DNA from: Paraphysomonas bandaiensis
Taxonomy: Eukaryota > Chrysophyceae
Assembly (NCBI GenBank): GCA_965644295.1
Contig: CBFFRP010000410.1
Span: 1-64,000 of the forward strand
Direction: 5' to 3'
Length of the DNA stretch: 64,000 nucleotides
Under the pieces are notes generated by a model, which was given only the letters and a program-made list of their open reading frames with translations, was not told the DNA's origin and ran no database searches. The position numbers were made by a program, and so were the translations under genes. This document shows positions 47,539-60,370 of the stretch, piece after piece; the first letter of the stretch is position 1; each line of letters starts with the position of its first letter.

Positions 47539-48674
47539 TCATAGTTACTGTATAATGGATATGAGATACAAGGAGTGGTTCAGTTTATTCCCTGTAAGAC
47601 TTGTGATGAGTGAACAGGCCGATTCAGTTCATATCATGTGGGTATGTGGGGTGCATCATGCGATATGGACATTAAACACCACCACAGACCTGATGCCCTA
47701 CATACATACATACAGAGTCTTGCAGAAGTCTTGAGTTTTTAGAAGAAAAAACTTCCTGGTCAATGAAAAGTTGGGGTTTTATCATTTTTAGAGCCATAAA
47801 ATACTGGATTTTATAATATATAGAAACCTACATACGGAAGTAGCTTCAGTGTCCAGTCCATTACAATGCAGACATTAAAGGGGCAGAGGGCATGACATAC
47901 ACGAGCCCTCCACTATCAGATACACACAGGCACACAGATAGACAGATAGGAGGATCACAGAACCCTTGAGTTGTTTAGATACTGTTGTTATGAGAGCTAT
48001 CAGTCACAGTGATGGCTGATGACTGTAGACCCCCCCGTGAAGCCGTTGACCAGAAGGGGGATACAGAAGAGTACTGAGAGAGATAGCGTTACGAGTGTGG
48101 TGGTACATATACGGGAATAGCAGAGCGGCTAACACATACACGTGAAGCATATGGCGGATCAACCTCCTTCCTAGTTACGGATGTGTGTCCGGTCTCTTGT
48201 ATTACTGACTTCTATCGGTGTGTTTGCTGTTGTAGTATTACACGCTTGCAAGCTTAGTTACATGCAATTCCCTCACTGTTATACCTGATTAGGTAGAGAC
48301 GTAATCACTATTCCCCTACAGCGGGAGTAGAACTCTCAAACAACATTTTTACTGCGATGACGCTCAACTACATAATAATTCTATATGCTTTGAGCTATCC
48401 CACCTCTCCATACATTTAGTGCTTGCGTGTTAACAGCATGAACTCCTGTTTCTCTACCCGCATCCTACTCAGCGTTGAACTCTTCATCGCGCATTGTAGT
48501 CATCCATATGAACTTCTTCTTCGAAGAACTCCGTAGTTCGGGTGACAAGACGGCAAGAAAATGGGTTCCCATTGATTCTCTCCGAAAGAGGTGTTGCTAT
48601 ATAATAGGTTCCATAAAAAATCTATTAAAATATATTCCCACATTGCAGATTTTTAAACCAATATATTTCATAAA
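47539..48674. other. Intergenic region, nothing recognised
   Basis: About 1.1 kb upstream of the 496-aa gene, before the family F inverted repeat. No exons or RNA genes recognised. Confidence 0.4.
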
Positions 48675-48811
48675 GCCACTTTTCAGACTATCTAGCACAG
48701 CCTTGTGGTCAAATGCTACGTCGGGGAGACAGCTATAATCTCTCTTGAACTTAGATAAGCCAACAACTCTAAGCCACTTGGTAAGTGTGCTATCTGAAAG
48801 TGGCATGATCA
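48675..48811 (-). repeat. Inverted partial copy of the family F 5' coding segment
   Basis: On the minus strand this encodes MPLSDSTLTKWLRVVGLSKF and onward, nearly the same as the plus-strand copy starting near 48932. The two face away from each other, separated by about 117 bp of unrelated sequence. The WLxxxGLSxFxxxY pattern faintly recalls a SAM domain. Confidence 0.6.
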
Positions 48812-48927
48812 TTTCATCGTATCGTGTAGATACGCATGTGGTCCGCAGAATGGCCCCAAAGAAAATATCTCCTGTGTGCATTGTTGTCTTGTACCACCTG
48901 CCGACTGTGTACCAGCAATTTAAGCAA

Positions 48928-49745
48928 CGATCATGCCACTTTCAGATAGCACACCTACCATGTGGTTTAGGGTTTTTGGCTTATCCAAGTTCAAGAAAGA
49001 TTATAGCTGTTTCCCCGACCACAAGGCTGTGCTAGATAGCCTGAAGAGTGGTTTGATGAGAAGGACTTCTTGTGGGATATGACGCAGGGCCCCAATAAGG
49101 ACGAGACTGGAAGTTCAGTTGTCGAAGTAATGTATGATGACTGTAACATCACTCGAAAGCGTAAGGGAGTTTCTCGTGGTAATAGTGTGAAACCTAAAAG
49201 CATGAAGAAGTCTCGACCATCGAAGTCCACTATAATTAGAGATTTGTATATGGCTATTATGCAGGAAGAGATGAATAGAATGAACTCTGCTGTACTACCT
49301 CCACCTGCACTGCCTGCTTCTCTTCCACCAGCTGAAATTCTACAGGAACTTCCAGTCTTTGCTTTATCTACTTTCGTTGCGACGTCGACACCCCAGCAGC
49401 AGGTTCCGTGTGTGGACAGAGACACAATATGTGTCCGATGATGTAGCTGATGCGTACATGCGACAACAAATAGCACAGGATCAAACAGCTATACCGTCAA
49501 ATGATCAAACCCTCAGGCTTCAAATTTACGAGAATCTTCTCATGCGGAGGTGTAGTTGGTAGTTTGTACTGCTATTTTTAACTATTTCTGTAGAAATTTA
49601 ACTTATAGCAATATAAGTTAATAATAATTCCATTGACAACTCAGACCTGTACTTGTTTTAACATAACAATGATACTTTTAGTATATCTACTATATACCAA
49701 CAAAACCTGGTAAAATCACTTTACTAGGTTACATCATGATCACAT
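48928..49745 (+). mobile_element. Mobile-element family F, copy 1
   Basis: A segment starting MPLSDSTPTMWFRV is followed, in shifted frames, by a basic region (SRGNSVKPKSMKKSRPSK), a coiled helix (YMAIMQEEMNRMNSAV), a proline-rich stretch (LPPPALPASLPPAEILQ) and a C-terminal helix (QTLRLQIYENLLMRR). The 3' flank ends with hairpin AACCTGGTAAA/TTTACTAGGTT and CACATCGACTT at about 49705-49745. The same order of P-rich block, LPPAEIL, QTLRLQIYENLLMRR and hairpin tail occurs at 63.2-63.8 kb. The copy is broken by frameshifts. The terminal sequence matches the TIR element at 713-1325, suggesting a DNA transposon; class uncertain. Confidence 0.55.
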
Positions 49746-50682
49746 CGACTTGTTATCAACGCCAAATTATTTGATGGTGACCCGCGGTTATTCCACGAAT
49801 ACGCTCGCCACATAGCCCAGGCTACCCATGCGGCTTTTTACAGGATAACTCTTCTTTTATTCCACCGATGATGAACCACATCAGACCCACGGAAACATCT
49901 TCAGCAACCCCCTCATCTGCCCATTGATGAATCAGAGCGGCCGTTGCCTTCCTTCTTATGCGTGATTGTGGTGTTGGGGAAGTCTTATGCCATATATCCC
50001 CCGCAATTCATTGGGCTTTGAGAACAAGTTGGTCTAGTGATATGTCCTTCTTGAGGTCGAATCCAGGGGGGGGGGTTGTAGGAACATATGATAGTGTCTG
50101 TAGAGAGGAAGAATCAGTGAGGGGGTATGGGCTACCTGCGGGCGCGGGCAAGTTGGCATCCAGCCATTGGTCAGTTGGTGGATTCTCTCAGAATGCACTG
50201 GAGCGCGTTGCAAGACGTCGCCATAGTCGCGCCGCTTTCCTCTGAGCAGATGAGTGTATGGGCAGTCCGTAGGTTGCCGATAGCAGGAATGTCTGCAAAG
50301 GGAATTCAGTTCGCCAATTTGACAAATCTTCCTTCTATATACTATACTACAACCTTTGCTAATTAATTGTTTCGCATCCTGAATACTTGTATTCGCACAG
50401 ACATTTTGCTTACATTTCGACGTACACATGATGCGTGTGTTGTTTTATATTTGTACATTAATTTCTGAATTTCATTAAAATATAACAGCATATGATATAT
50501 TTTGCTTAAATATATACTAAAGCCTTTATGTTATATGAGAGGGTATTTTCTATTACGCTGTGATGACTTTATGGAATTGAGAGTGCCATTCATTCACCTT
50601 CACAATAGCTGTTTCACGACCTGGCTATTTGAGCCTTACAATGTAGCCATCATTTAAATAACATATGAACTTCTTTAAATTA
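49746..50682. other. Intergenic region with possible degraded coding sequence
   Basis: GC content rises at 49780-50280, and fragments such as FDGDPRLFHEYARHIAQATH read open, but stops and frameshifts interrupt them. A run of about ten G lies near 50068. It could be a decayed element; I cannot name one. Confidence 0.3.
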
Positions 50683-51920
50683 CTACTCTGTAACGTTCAA
50701 ATATGCTTCAACTGCTTGTTCTATACTTTTTCTTTGGTTACGGTGATTGATATTGGGCTTTCCTCTTACATACACTAGATCTTGCTTGTATTTCTGGTTG
50801 AAAGCTTTTAACTTATCAGGACTCACTTCTTTCTTGTAGGAGTCACCTACTCTTGCAATGTAACCACCCCTGTGTTGCGTAAGACCAAGATACTCCCGGT
50901 CTGAATCTATACAGAAGTCTGAACTTTCTTTCGTCCGCCAGAACGCTTTAAGCGCATCGACAGGTGTGCCTAATACCGAATCCTCAACGATACAATAAGA
51001 ACCCTTGGTCGCAAGAGGAATACAGAGTTGCATCAGTTCGTCCCACACAGTCTTTGCCTCATGAAAGCTGAGGAAAAAGCACCACGTATTAGAAATATAC
51101 ACAGGTATATACCAAATTTATGACAATACAATACAATATACGAAGGTCGTGTTGCCAGCTCACCTGTCGAGAATAACAAGCACGCGTTCTGCAGAAGCAG
51201 ACATATTACGCGCAATTTGCAGAAATTCCATACTGTCTGAGTGCTTTTGCACAAACGTGACTCTATCTTTCCAGGGCTGTTTGTCGGTAGGTAGTTCTCC
51301 CCCAAAACGTGCTTGCCACTTGTTCAGAGGCTGGGTGTCCACCGTTAATATGCGACAATTAGGGTTGAATGCAGCCATCATAACAGCCATGTATAGAGCG
51401 CTTCCTCCAGCATTCGTTCCAGTTTCAATGATAAGATCCGGCTTAATGTCGTACAGAATCTGCCCACCGAGAGAGTTAGCAAGCAAATAATAGAAGACAT
51501 ATATACCTCTGTAATAGTCTGTAGATCGAAAGGAAATTGTCCCATACGAGTGCCCATGAACCTCTGCTTCCAGTGAAGACGATTTCTACCATCATAAAAC
51601 CGTAAAATATCAGAAAAGAGTTCATCTTTCGACTCCACTCCTGCAATACTTCTATCTACACGATTCTTCAGTTTCTCGGCAGGACATCTGTGTGCTATCA
51701 TATACTCCTCTACAGGTGCAGGTAAGTAATCTTCATATATATCTTTTGATAAGAGTTGTCTAGTGTTTGATTTAATAGGCACATAGCCGTTTATTGGAGT
51801 GTCTCTCTCATTGTTTCCTTTAAAGAGAGATATAGAAGGGAAAGACAGCTCTCCGAGATAGAGTAATAGAGTGTGGTAGAGGAGGATTGATACCACTCCC
51901 GTGATTGTGAGAGTAAGCAT
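50683..51920 (-). CDS. CmcI-type SAM-dependent methyltransferase with N-terminal membrane anchor
   Basis: Three exons, about 365 aa. The N-terminal TITGVVSILLYHTLLLYLGEL is a likely signal anchor. QFPFDLQTITE joins across a 47-nt intron to ILYDIKPDLIIETGTNAGG, matching the CmcI/rhamnosyl O-methyltransferase signature (PxDLxxxQEIxxExxPDLxIETGTxxGGSA). DTQPLNKW, FVQKHSDS and the late GSYCIVEDSVLGT block are also family positions; family knowledge places the cofactor site in the ETGT loop. It probably methylates a sugar or small molecule in the secretory pathway given the anchor, but substrate is unknown. The C-terminal region has a basic tail. Confidence 0.85.
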
Positions 51921-52475
51921 GTTTCTATGTACAATTAAAGATACAGAGATGAGATGCTCGACACATACACATATACATACATATACACATCTATCTACTT
52001 AAGCTAGTCGACTATGTATGTATGCAGCAAATATATGCTACTGCTGTATTCCATCCTAAAAATTAACTAAATATTTCCCAAAATCCTCATTTTCAGCAAC
52101 AATAACAGAGTTTCCTTAACAATATCGAATATTCTGGCTGTATACTGTCTAAAACTCCTATTTTTTCATGTCCTCTTCCTATATTTCCGAATATTCAGAG
52201 TATTCCATATTTTTTTTAGATATAGTTGTGTTGCTGTGTGTGAATACTAGCAAGTGACCGTTGACTTTTCGGTGTGTTCAACTGTCAATTTTACAGTATG
52301 GAAACACTATCCCAACTGTGCATATATATACACACCCTTGTGCACTGTACTATTAATTGATTGCATTAAATAACACCACAGCTTACTTATTAACTGGTTG
52401 GTAGTTTTATAAAGTGGAATACCCTTTAACCAAGGCTACGAATTATCTGATCCTGGACTGTAACAAAGTATATTA
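51921..52475. promoter_or_regulatory. Divergent intergenic region, methyltransferase and kinesin genes
   Basis: AT-rich with TATATA near 52320. Promoters for both genes must lie here. Confidence 0.4.
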
Positions 52476-55400
52476 ATGGCCGAATCATCAGTGAAGGTGG
52501 GGGTACGCATCAGACCCCTGCTTCCAAAGGAGCGGCATCAGAACAACTCTATTACATCTTATGATGAGGCAAGCATTGAGTTTAAGAATCAAACATTTAC
52601 ATACGACTATGTGTTTGGGATGGAATTACCACAGCAGCAGCTATACCAGGACACGGCTGCTCCTATGTTGAAATCATTTCTGGATGGCTTTAACGTCACT
52701 ATTATGGCGTATGGCCAGACTGGTTCTGGAAAGACGTACACTATGGGTACTGCTGAGAATGATTCATCGGATCCCAACTCTGAGGGTCTTATTCCAAGAT
52801 TCGTTTCTGATTTATTTGACAACTTGGAGAACTTTTCTAAGGAGGAGAGACTTGAAGCCAACGTAAGGATTATTACCTTTAATGGAAATTATTAACACGC
52901 TATCTTTACATAGGTTAAAGTTTCTTTTCTTGAAATCTATGGCGAGGATGTATATGATTTACTTGGTGACTCTCGCAGTACGGAGCGACAGTCTCTCCCT
53001 GTTCGTGAAAACGACAGCGGTCTTGTTTTTGTTCAAGGTTTACAAGATGTCAAGGTTCTTTCATCGGAAGAAGCGTTATCTGTGTTGACTGCGGGTACCA
53101 AGAATAGAATTACTGCTTCTACGGCTATGAATGCCGGGTCAAGTCGCTCTCATGCGGTGTTTACGATTATTCTAGACCAGACATTTCGTTCGGCGGAGTC
53201 GGAGGATGACACAACACGCATCAGTTCCAAACTGACTTTCGTCGATTTAGCAGGCTCGGAGCGTATCAAACGCACTGGTGCCGAGGGTCAACGAATGAAA
53301 GAAGGTATTCAGATCAATTCGGGACTGTTCAACCTAGGCCAGGTTATAAACGGTCTCGCCGATGATAAGAGGATCAAGACTGGAGCTAAAGCAATGCACA
53401 TTCCTTATAGAAATTCGAAACTAACCCACTTGCTCAAGGTGTACTTTTATTCTGCGTTCATAAATTTATATGACATAGTTGTGTTGTTTATCTCAGGATG
53501 CACTTGGTGGCAACTCTCAGACGCTGTTTTTGGCCTGTGTGTCTCCGGCGGAGTGCAATGAGTCAGAAACATACTCCACTCTATCGGTATGTCTATCCAT
53601 TTCAGTTATATACCAAATTGACAGTATATTTCATGTTTTAGTATGCTCGGCAGGCTAGAAATATACAAAACAAACCAGTGCGCAATATGGACAAGCACCA
53701 ACTGGAAGTCCGCCGCCTGAAGTACGCTGTGAAGACGTGGATGACCAAGGCACTCATGCACATGTTCGGTAACAAGGGATCTGGTGGTAGCGGGCAGGGA
53801 GATGACGATGACAACCCACGTGAATCCTTCTTGCCTGATGTAGCCATCAATGACACTGCCTCGCCAAGTGATTACTCTCGTGGACCTGGCTCAGAGATTT
53901 TCATGCGCCCTGAGGTGCAGCAGTATATTTATAATGTCAACGAGGTACAGTGAAGTGCACGCGTTTTACTTGCATTTCAACTCTATTGTCGATTTCATCA
54001 AAATAATATTTCCTCGTGTATATCAATACTTGTCTCACTATATTGCAGAAAATCAATACCATCCTTCAGACTGGAGGATGCCATCCCTCGCCTCGAAAGG
54101 TCCGACTATCTATCATGCCTTCCCCACGCACTAGAGGAACGGAGGCAGGTGCAACTTTTTCACACGTCAAGAGGCGACTCCAATTTAATGATGACGAGGC
54201 CCCTGTGGGTGGAAAGCGTCTAGACAGACGCAGTCTCTCAGGTATTACAGAAGAAGACGATCATGGGGGCTTGAGTGGAATCGAGGATTTTCAATCGCCT
54301 GAAGAGACTGAAAAGCTCGTATCCAGAATGATTGAGGTGATTTACTGGTACTAAATGCAATCATTTTAACAAGCATTGATTTAGTTGGTTCACAAAGAAA
54401 AAGAGTCTGCTCAGGAACGTGATCACCCCGTCAGCGAAAGTGAAGAGGGGGATGTTCTCGACAAGGAAGCTATCGACGAAGTCGACAAGGAGATTACTGA
54501 AAAAGAGGAAATTCTCGTTAAGTTAAAGGATGCTGTGAAAGGATTTGGCGCTATGAAGCAAGAGTACGAGTCGTTGCTTCACGAAATCAATGCTTTAGAA
54601 GCTGAAAGACACGAGCTTGAGGCAGCACTGGAGAAGGCCAAAAAGCAAGAGGAGCTGCTTGTGGCGCAAAAGCAGCCAGTTAACCCTGTTGCAATGGAGC
54701 GTTTAAAGGAGCGGTTCTTGAAGGTCAAGGAAGAACTCTCGCGCATGAAGAGTGACAAAACCAAAAAGGAGTCAGCCTACAAACTTATGCAGAGAGAATC
54801 AAAACAATTAGAATCGTTACAGCGAGAACTTACTAAGCTTAAAGAAATGAAAATTTCTTTAGAAAAAGCCAGAAAAAGTCAAGTACAGCAACACAACAAG
54901 TTTAAAAAGGAACAACAGCAAAAGTTGACCATGCTCAAAAAGAGTGATGTCAAGAAGCAGCGCCAGATGAATGATTTGAAGAGTGAGCTACAGAAGAAGG
55001 TCCGCGTGCTTGGTAATAAGGACAGGGAAATTAACCGTATACAATCGAAACTTAAAGCTGCGGAAGAGCACATTACTCATCTTCTTCGCCTTGCTAACAA
55101 GTCCCGCCAGAAAACGATATCTTCTACACCTTGTAAGGCAAACAGCAACCATGAAGAAAGACAGGGAGGCTCTGGAGGGACACTAGACATGGGATTTGTT
55201 CAGTCATCGAAAAATATGCTCGACAATATGGTACAGGACCGTGTGCATCTAAAGTACATGAAATCTATGTGTGCAAAGAAAAGCCGAACCCTAAAAGATA
55301 TCAAAGAAGAACTGGCTGAGGAACTTAATGAAAAGAAATCCTTGGTTGTGAAGAGGGATAAGCTTGAAGAAGAAAGTGTAAACTGCGCGGAAACTTTTGA

Positions 55401-57975
55401 TGAAGAAAAGCGTAACGCATTGAATGATATTCTCCTGCAACTGAAGACTTGTGATTCTAGTATCGACAGACTGACGACTGATCAGAACATGCTCAATGCA
55501 GACCTTGCTGAGTTATCGAAGCAAATTGGAGAGGCTAGAGACGAATCAGACTCCACCTGGGAATCATTTGGTAAGACCGTTGTGGGAAATCTTTCTCTCT
55601 CTCAGTGTCAACACATCCTTTGGGACATGGTTATGGATAAGAGTGAAGCTCTAGATGCCCTCCGCGAGGAAAAAGAGAAACGTCACGAGGTCACTGAGGC
55701 TTTTGAGTCTGCCCAGGAAACCATATCACAATTGGAAAAGCAGCTTGAGCAGAGTCGCAAAGAGATGAAACAACGTCTTGATGACGCTGAACGTCAGCGA
55801 GTGCAGGATGTGTGGGCATTGATGAAGTCACGAGATAGCGCGACTGTTTCCGAGGCATCTAATGCATCTGCACAGAGTGTTGCCTTTACTCGAGCACAGG
55901 AGCTGGAGGTTGCACTCAATGATTATATTGCTTCAGACTCTGAAATGAAAGCAGAAATTTCCCAGCTTAAGTCTCAGAATACTGAATTGATGAAGAAACT
56001 TCAAGAGAAGCTCTTTCTAGGAAGAGTCGGTTATTCTTCAAGTAAGATGGAGGCAGATGATATGGCAAAATGCTTTAAAGATCTTGACTCTATTTGGACA
56101 AGCCTTGGAACCAATGTTGAAGATCGCGAGTCAGTTCTTAATACTATTGAGAAGGCCAGTGGCCAGGCTCGAAAGGAGGCACTCGCTGCTGCCAAACAGT
56201 CTTTGGAATCCGCACAATCGGAAGTGTCCGAGCTGTTATCCAATTTGAAAATGATATGTGGCCTTCTTCATACTGCAGGAGATAAGTACTTTGACGAAGG
56301 AAAGTATAGTGAATGTTCTCTTCAGGACAAACTTGTGAATTTAAGAAAAGGGTACGCTGATGCAACTCGAGATTTCCAACAGTGCTGTATGTCAGCATAC
56401 GCATTGAAGGATAAGTTAAGCGCTTTGATTACTGATATGGGCCTTCAGGCATCAGACATGTCTGTAGATCTTAACCTTCTAAGTATTCTCGATAGTTCGC
56501 ATGCAAAGGACTGCCCCTCTGACCTCGCGTCGTATATGATCGCTACAGGAATAAACTTGAGTGCAAGCCATTTATCTCATCTAGAGTCTGCTATTCGTGA
56601 TCTATCTGTAAAACGTGCCGATACTATATCACAGACTGTGGAGATGGTGCAGCAGATAACGACTCTGCGACATGTACTGGGACTAACAACTGCATCTGCA
56701 TTACAAGAGGTTGATCTTGGGCAGGATTGTGATTCGATGGTTAAGCAGCTTGCCATTGATATTGTTCTTTCGCCTTCAGCAAATATCACAGGAAATGTCA
56801 AAGTTGTAAATGTGCTGGAAACGCTTTCGCTCAGCCTCATGACAATGAAGTCTATGAGACAGAGCTGTGCTGAGAACATAGATCAATTGGCTGCTACGGT
56901 CAATCGACTCTTTGGTGTATCACTTCTTGGTAACCTAGATGATAGCGGCAAGACTGATATTAGCAGAGAATGCCTATCCGCTGCCGCGGAGTGTATGTGT
57001 CAGTACTCAGACTGCATTGCTAATCACTTGAGAGACATTCAGCGGTCATCGTTTCTGCGAGCAACTGAAACAGGGGTACAGGGAGAAGAGTATAATTCTC
57101 ATCTTGCAGCACTATCAGATATGCCCGCCAAGACGCAGGAAGAGCTTACTATGCTAGCAGATATTGAAGCGCCCATAACCCAGTTTGAGGAAAATATTAT
57201 GTTTATTGATGAGAAGTGGCTGCATACTGCAGTGTGCTCTGTCGTCGATACTTTTAAACAAAGTAACAACGACACAATATTTGTAAGTTGCAAACTTTAC
57301 TCTCCAGTTGTCTCTAAAAGCGCATTCTATTTCAGGCTATTGTTTTGTCTACCGAAAAACGCCGCGTTGACACGTTTGCCAATGCTGTGCGAGACATGGA
57401 GAAGCAAGACAGTTTGCTAGAAAAGCATATCACAGATATGGAAGCCTTTGAAACAACATCAAAGCAAAACCGCCAAAAAGTACTGATGGGTGAGTTTTTT
57501 GGTATAAAGTTGTTTGTTTGATGTTTGTGTAGGTAATTCTAAGGCTTTAATGGACGAGGAAAAGTTTAGGAAAAGTGGAAAGCGTAAATTTGAATCTATA
57601 TGTGACAAATTGTTGGATGCTGCTCGCACCGCACAAGCTCATTCCGGAGGTATTCCACTGGACATATCCAAGCTTACACCACAGAGTCAAGGTCTTCTGA
57701 AAGGAAAAATTCAGGAACGAACCGAGCTTATGCACTTGCATACAATGACTCATGGTGCTAGGAGATGGAGCGGAGAAAGAGACAGCATGCCAACCGAGGA
57801 TTTAAACAAAGAAAATTCAGTTGGAAGTCTTAATACTGAACAAACCTCATCAAGATCAAAGTCACCTACGCCTTCTCGGATTGCAAGATGTGGCCCTCAA
57901 TCTCCAAGATGCAGAACTGCCAAGAAAGATATTTCTAAGCATTCGGTAACTTCAATATCTTCAGCTGCAAAATAA
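52476..57975 (+). CDS. Kinesin-4 (KIF4-like chromokinesin) fused to a PRC1/MAP65/Ase1-like tail
   Basis: Eight exons join in phase (52476-52862, 52914-53438, 53497-53586, 53642-53944, 54049-54336, 54385-57282, 57336-57489, 57533-57975) to 1,695 aa with a TAA stop. The motor (residues 1-330) has P-loop GQTGSGKT at 80-87, NAGSSRSHA switch I, DLAGSERIKRTGAEG switch II and HIPYRNSKLTHLL; its order and KIF4-like neck favour kinesin-4. Long coiled coil spans about 540-1070. From about 1085 the tail resembles PRC1/MAP65: LDSIWTSLGTNVEDRESVL (compare LxxIWxxLGxxxxxR), then NLSASHLSHLESAIRDLSVK (compare DLSLxxLxxLxxxLxELxxEK), and finally ALMDEEKFRKSGKRKFES (compare LLxEEKxRK). A basic Ser/Pro tail ends the protein. 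The motor call is certain; the PRC1-like call is by eye. Confidence 0.9.
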
Positions 57976-58849
57976 AATATTTCATGCTAAGATATACCCA
58001 ATATTTAACAGCAAAACGTTGTTCACGTATGGATATTTGATGGTCAATCCACTCTAACCTCAAGTATACTGATATATATTCACATATGATGGTATTGATG
58101 ATAATAGAACTATTTTTAATAATCAATGGTATTTTCTGCAAGTTTGCAAGTTTACTGAACTTATTCATTATCACAACATATATACATTCAACGTAGTCAT
58201 AGAACTAATATATATGCGGTTGAAATTTAATAGCTTTTCTGGTCCTACTCCTTTTCAGTTTTTAGACCTGTGTAGATGGATACATTGCTAATTGGTATTA
58301 ATGAAAGTTGAAACTCATAAATGTGAAGAGCATGAGTCTATATTCTATGTTTAGTGTTGACAGTTCAATAGAATTTGTAATAGTATGTTCATACTTTTCT
58401 GACATCTGACATGTAGTAAGCATAAAAGCTTTGTATTGTGCTTCTGAAGAGTATACGTGCACGACATTACACACAAGTTGCTTTTGAAACCAAGGACATG
58501 CAGTTCTCTTGCTACTTACTACACTCATTGAAGAAAATCTATGACTGTCCATGATACAAGATGATTGTCATATTATTAGCCATTAGCCCGTTTATATGAT
58601 TTTCTTATGCAGAGAGGAAAAAGTGGTTACACCAGTATTGGTGGGGATAGATATTTTGAATTTGGAATACCAAAAGTGGGATTGACACATCCACACTAAC
58701 GATAGTTAATAGGGCAGCTAAACGCAAATGCTCTTGAGTGAAAGTAAATTCATTCTTAGGTTCGATTGTAATAAGTCAAAGTGTCATTATGGGTACCATA
58801 GCAAGCACGGTAGACACAAGGAATGAGCCTGACTATTCAGCATATTTAC
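57976..58849. other. Intergenic region with a possible copia RNase H relic
   Basis: AT-rich sequence between convergent kinesin and ETF beta genes. A minus-strand frame at 58298-58552 reads CPWFQKQLVCNVVHVYSSEA followed by QYKAF, weakly matching the W-x2-K-Q...SSxEAxYxA pattern of Ty1/copia RNase H. Decayed, and low confidence. Confidence 0.35.
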
Positions 58850-59822
58850 TTAAATAACTCCAGCCTCATTCTTAAGTTTGTTGACAAGCTCGTCAACTGT
58901 CTCAACCACTACGCCAGCCTTTCTCACGGGAGGATCCTCAACGGAGACAACAGTGTTCTTAAGATCCATATCAATGCCCAAGGATGACGCCTCCACTGTG
59001 TTGATAGGTTTCTTCTTTGCCTTCATAAAATGGAAGAATCAGAGTACACACGGCGTTACAAAAATGATGTACCTTCATGATATTGGGAAGGGTAGCATAG
59101 CGAGGCTCGTTCAAACGAAGATCGGCTGTGACAACTGAAGGTAATTTAAGAGAAAGCTTTTCCGTGCCACTGTCGGTTTCTCTGTCCAGAATTAGTTTCT
59201 GTAGATAGCGTCAGCACTTTCCGCACACATAAATACACACTACAGCTCACCTCGCCATCGATCTCCATACCACAAGCGAATGTTCCTTGGGACCACCCAA
59301 GGAGTCCTGCTACCATGGGACCAGTCTGAGCATTGTCACCGTCAATGGCTTGCTTTCCAACAATAACCATGTTAGCTTCCTCGCTTTTGGCGAAGTGGGA
59401 GATGATATTCGCCACAGCTAAGGGAGAAATACCCTGATCTGTTCTCACATCAGTGGTAACATGAATACCCTTATCTGCACCCATCGCAAGAGCTGTACGG
59501 AGGGTCTCAACACATGCTTTTGGCCCAATAGATATAGCAACCACCTATAACAACAATACTCTAAGTACTACCCACCAATCAAACCTCATTACATGTACCT
59601 CATTGGCAATCTTCTTTTCCTTTAAACGAATTGCTTGTTCCACAGCAATCTCACAGAAAGGATTCATAGACATCTTCACATTAGCCAAATCCACACCTGA
59701 ACATGAGCTCAGCTCATACATACACTCCAGTAGATGGATATCTCCTCACCTGTCTTGTCGGGAAGGACACGGACCTTTACCGCATAGTCTACGGCTCTTT
59801 TTACTCCAACAAGAACTCTCAT
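58850..59822 (-). CDS. ETFB: Electron transfer flavoprotein subunit beta
   Basis: About five exons, roughly 250 aa, the normal length. The start [19 protein letters not shown] is canonical, followed by [20 protein letters not shown], the family block with the conserved NPFCEIAxEEAxRLKE. AVAISIGP-like [48 protein letters not shown] (AMP/FAD-pocket motif) and LGWSQGTFA follow, then [20 protein letters not shown] and [12 protein letters not shown] alpha/beta carries electrons from acyl-CoA dehydrogenases to ETF-QO in mitochondria. No long N-terminal targeting peptide is seen, as is usual for ETFB. Stop TAA at 58850-58852. Introns are short GT-AG. Confidence 0.94.
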
Positions 59823-60370
59823 TGCTATTATCTAGGGCTCTATTTATTGTTAAGGGTGTGGTACTGCCTGTTGTTGTTATTGCCTATGCATATGAGCGAG
59901 TGTGTCTATACACACACTACGCAGCACTGTCACGCAGCAGTAGTATACACTGCGTGTATTTGTATATAGAATACTGTACTGTATATAGTGTGTATATATT
60001 GTATATATCTGGAGCAGTATATGGTAAATATATGGTATATATGTGCATATGGAGGTTTTCATATACAGGGTGTATTCACTGTATTTGGGACTTATCTTTT
60101 CGGTTTACGATATTCGAGGTTTTCAGTTTAGTGCTTCGGAGTTTTAGTTTAGTAGCTGAGATATTCTGATGGCGATTCACATTTCGATTAGGACTGAAGT
60201 CCAGAACTTCAAAGTTTTAGTACAAAGTACGTGATTTCGTAGATAGTCGAGTTTTCGTATGTGAATATTGATTTTAGTACGTGAATATTGATTTTCGAGT
60301 GTGAAGTGTCGATCGTAGTGTAGTGTTGACCTGTGTTGACCTACGTTGAACGAGATGGGTGTTTGCTCAT
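59823..60370. other. ETFB upstream region
   Basis: AT-rich with repeated GTATATA and ACTGTA motifs at 59970-60040. Ends where the palindromic retroelement arm begins. An LTR may lie here but no matching partner was found in the window. Confidence 0.35.

Noticed and set aside
48597-48881. 94-codon minus-strand frame as an independent gene
   Set aside because: Its core duplicates the family F 5' segment in inverted orientation; the rest is AT-rich flank.
59603-60169. 188-codon plus-strand frame overlapping the ETFB 5' end
   Set aside because: It is antisense to ETFB and continues into low-complexity TATA-rich DNA.
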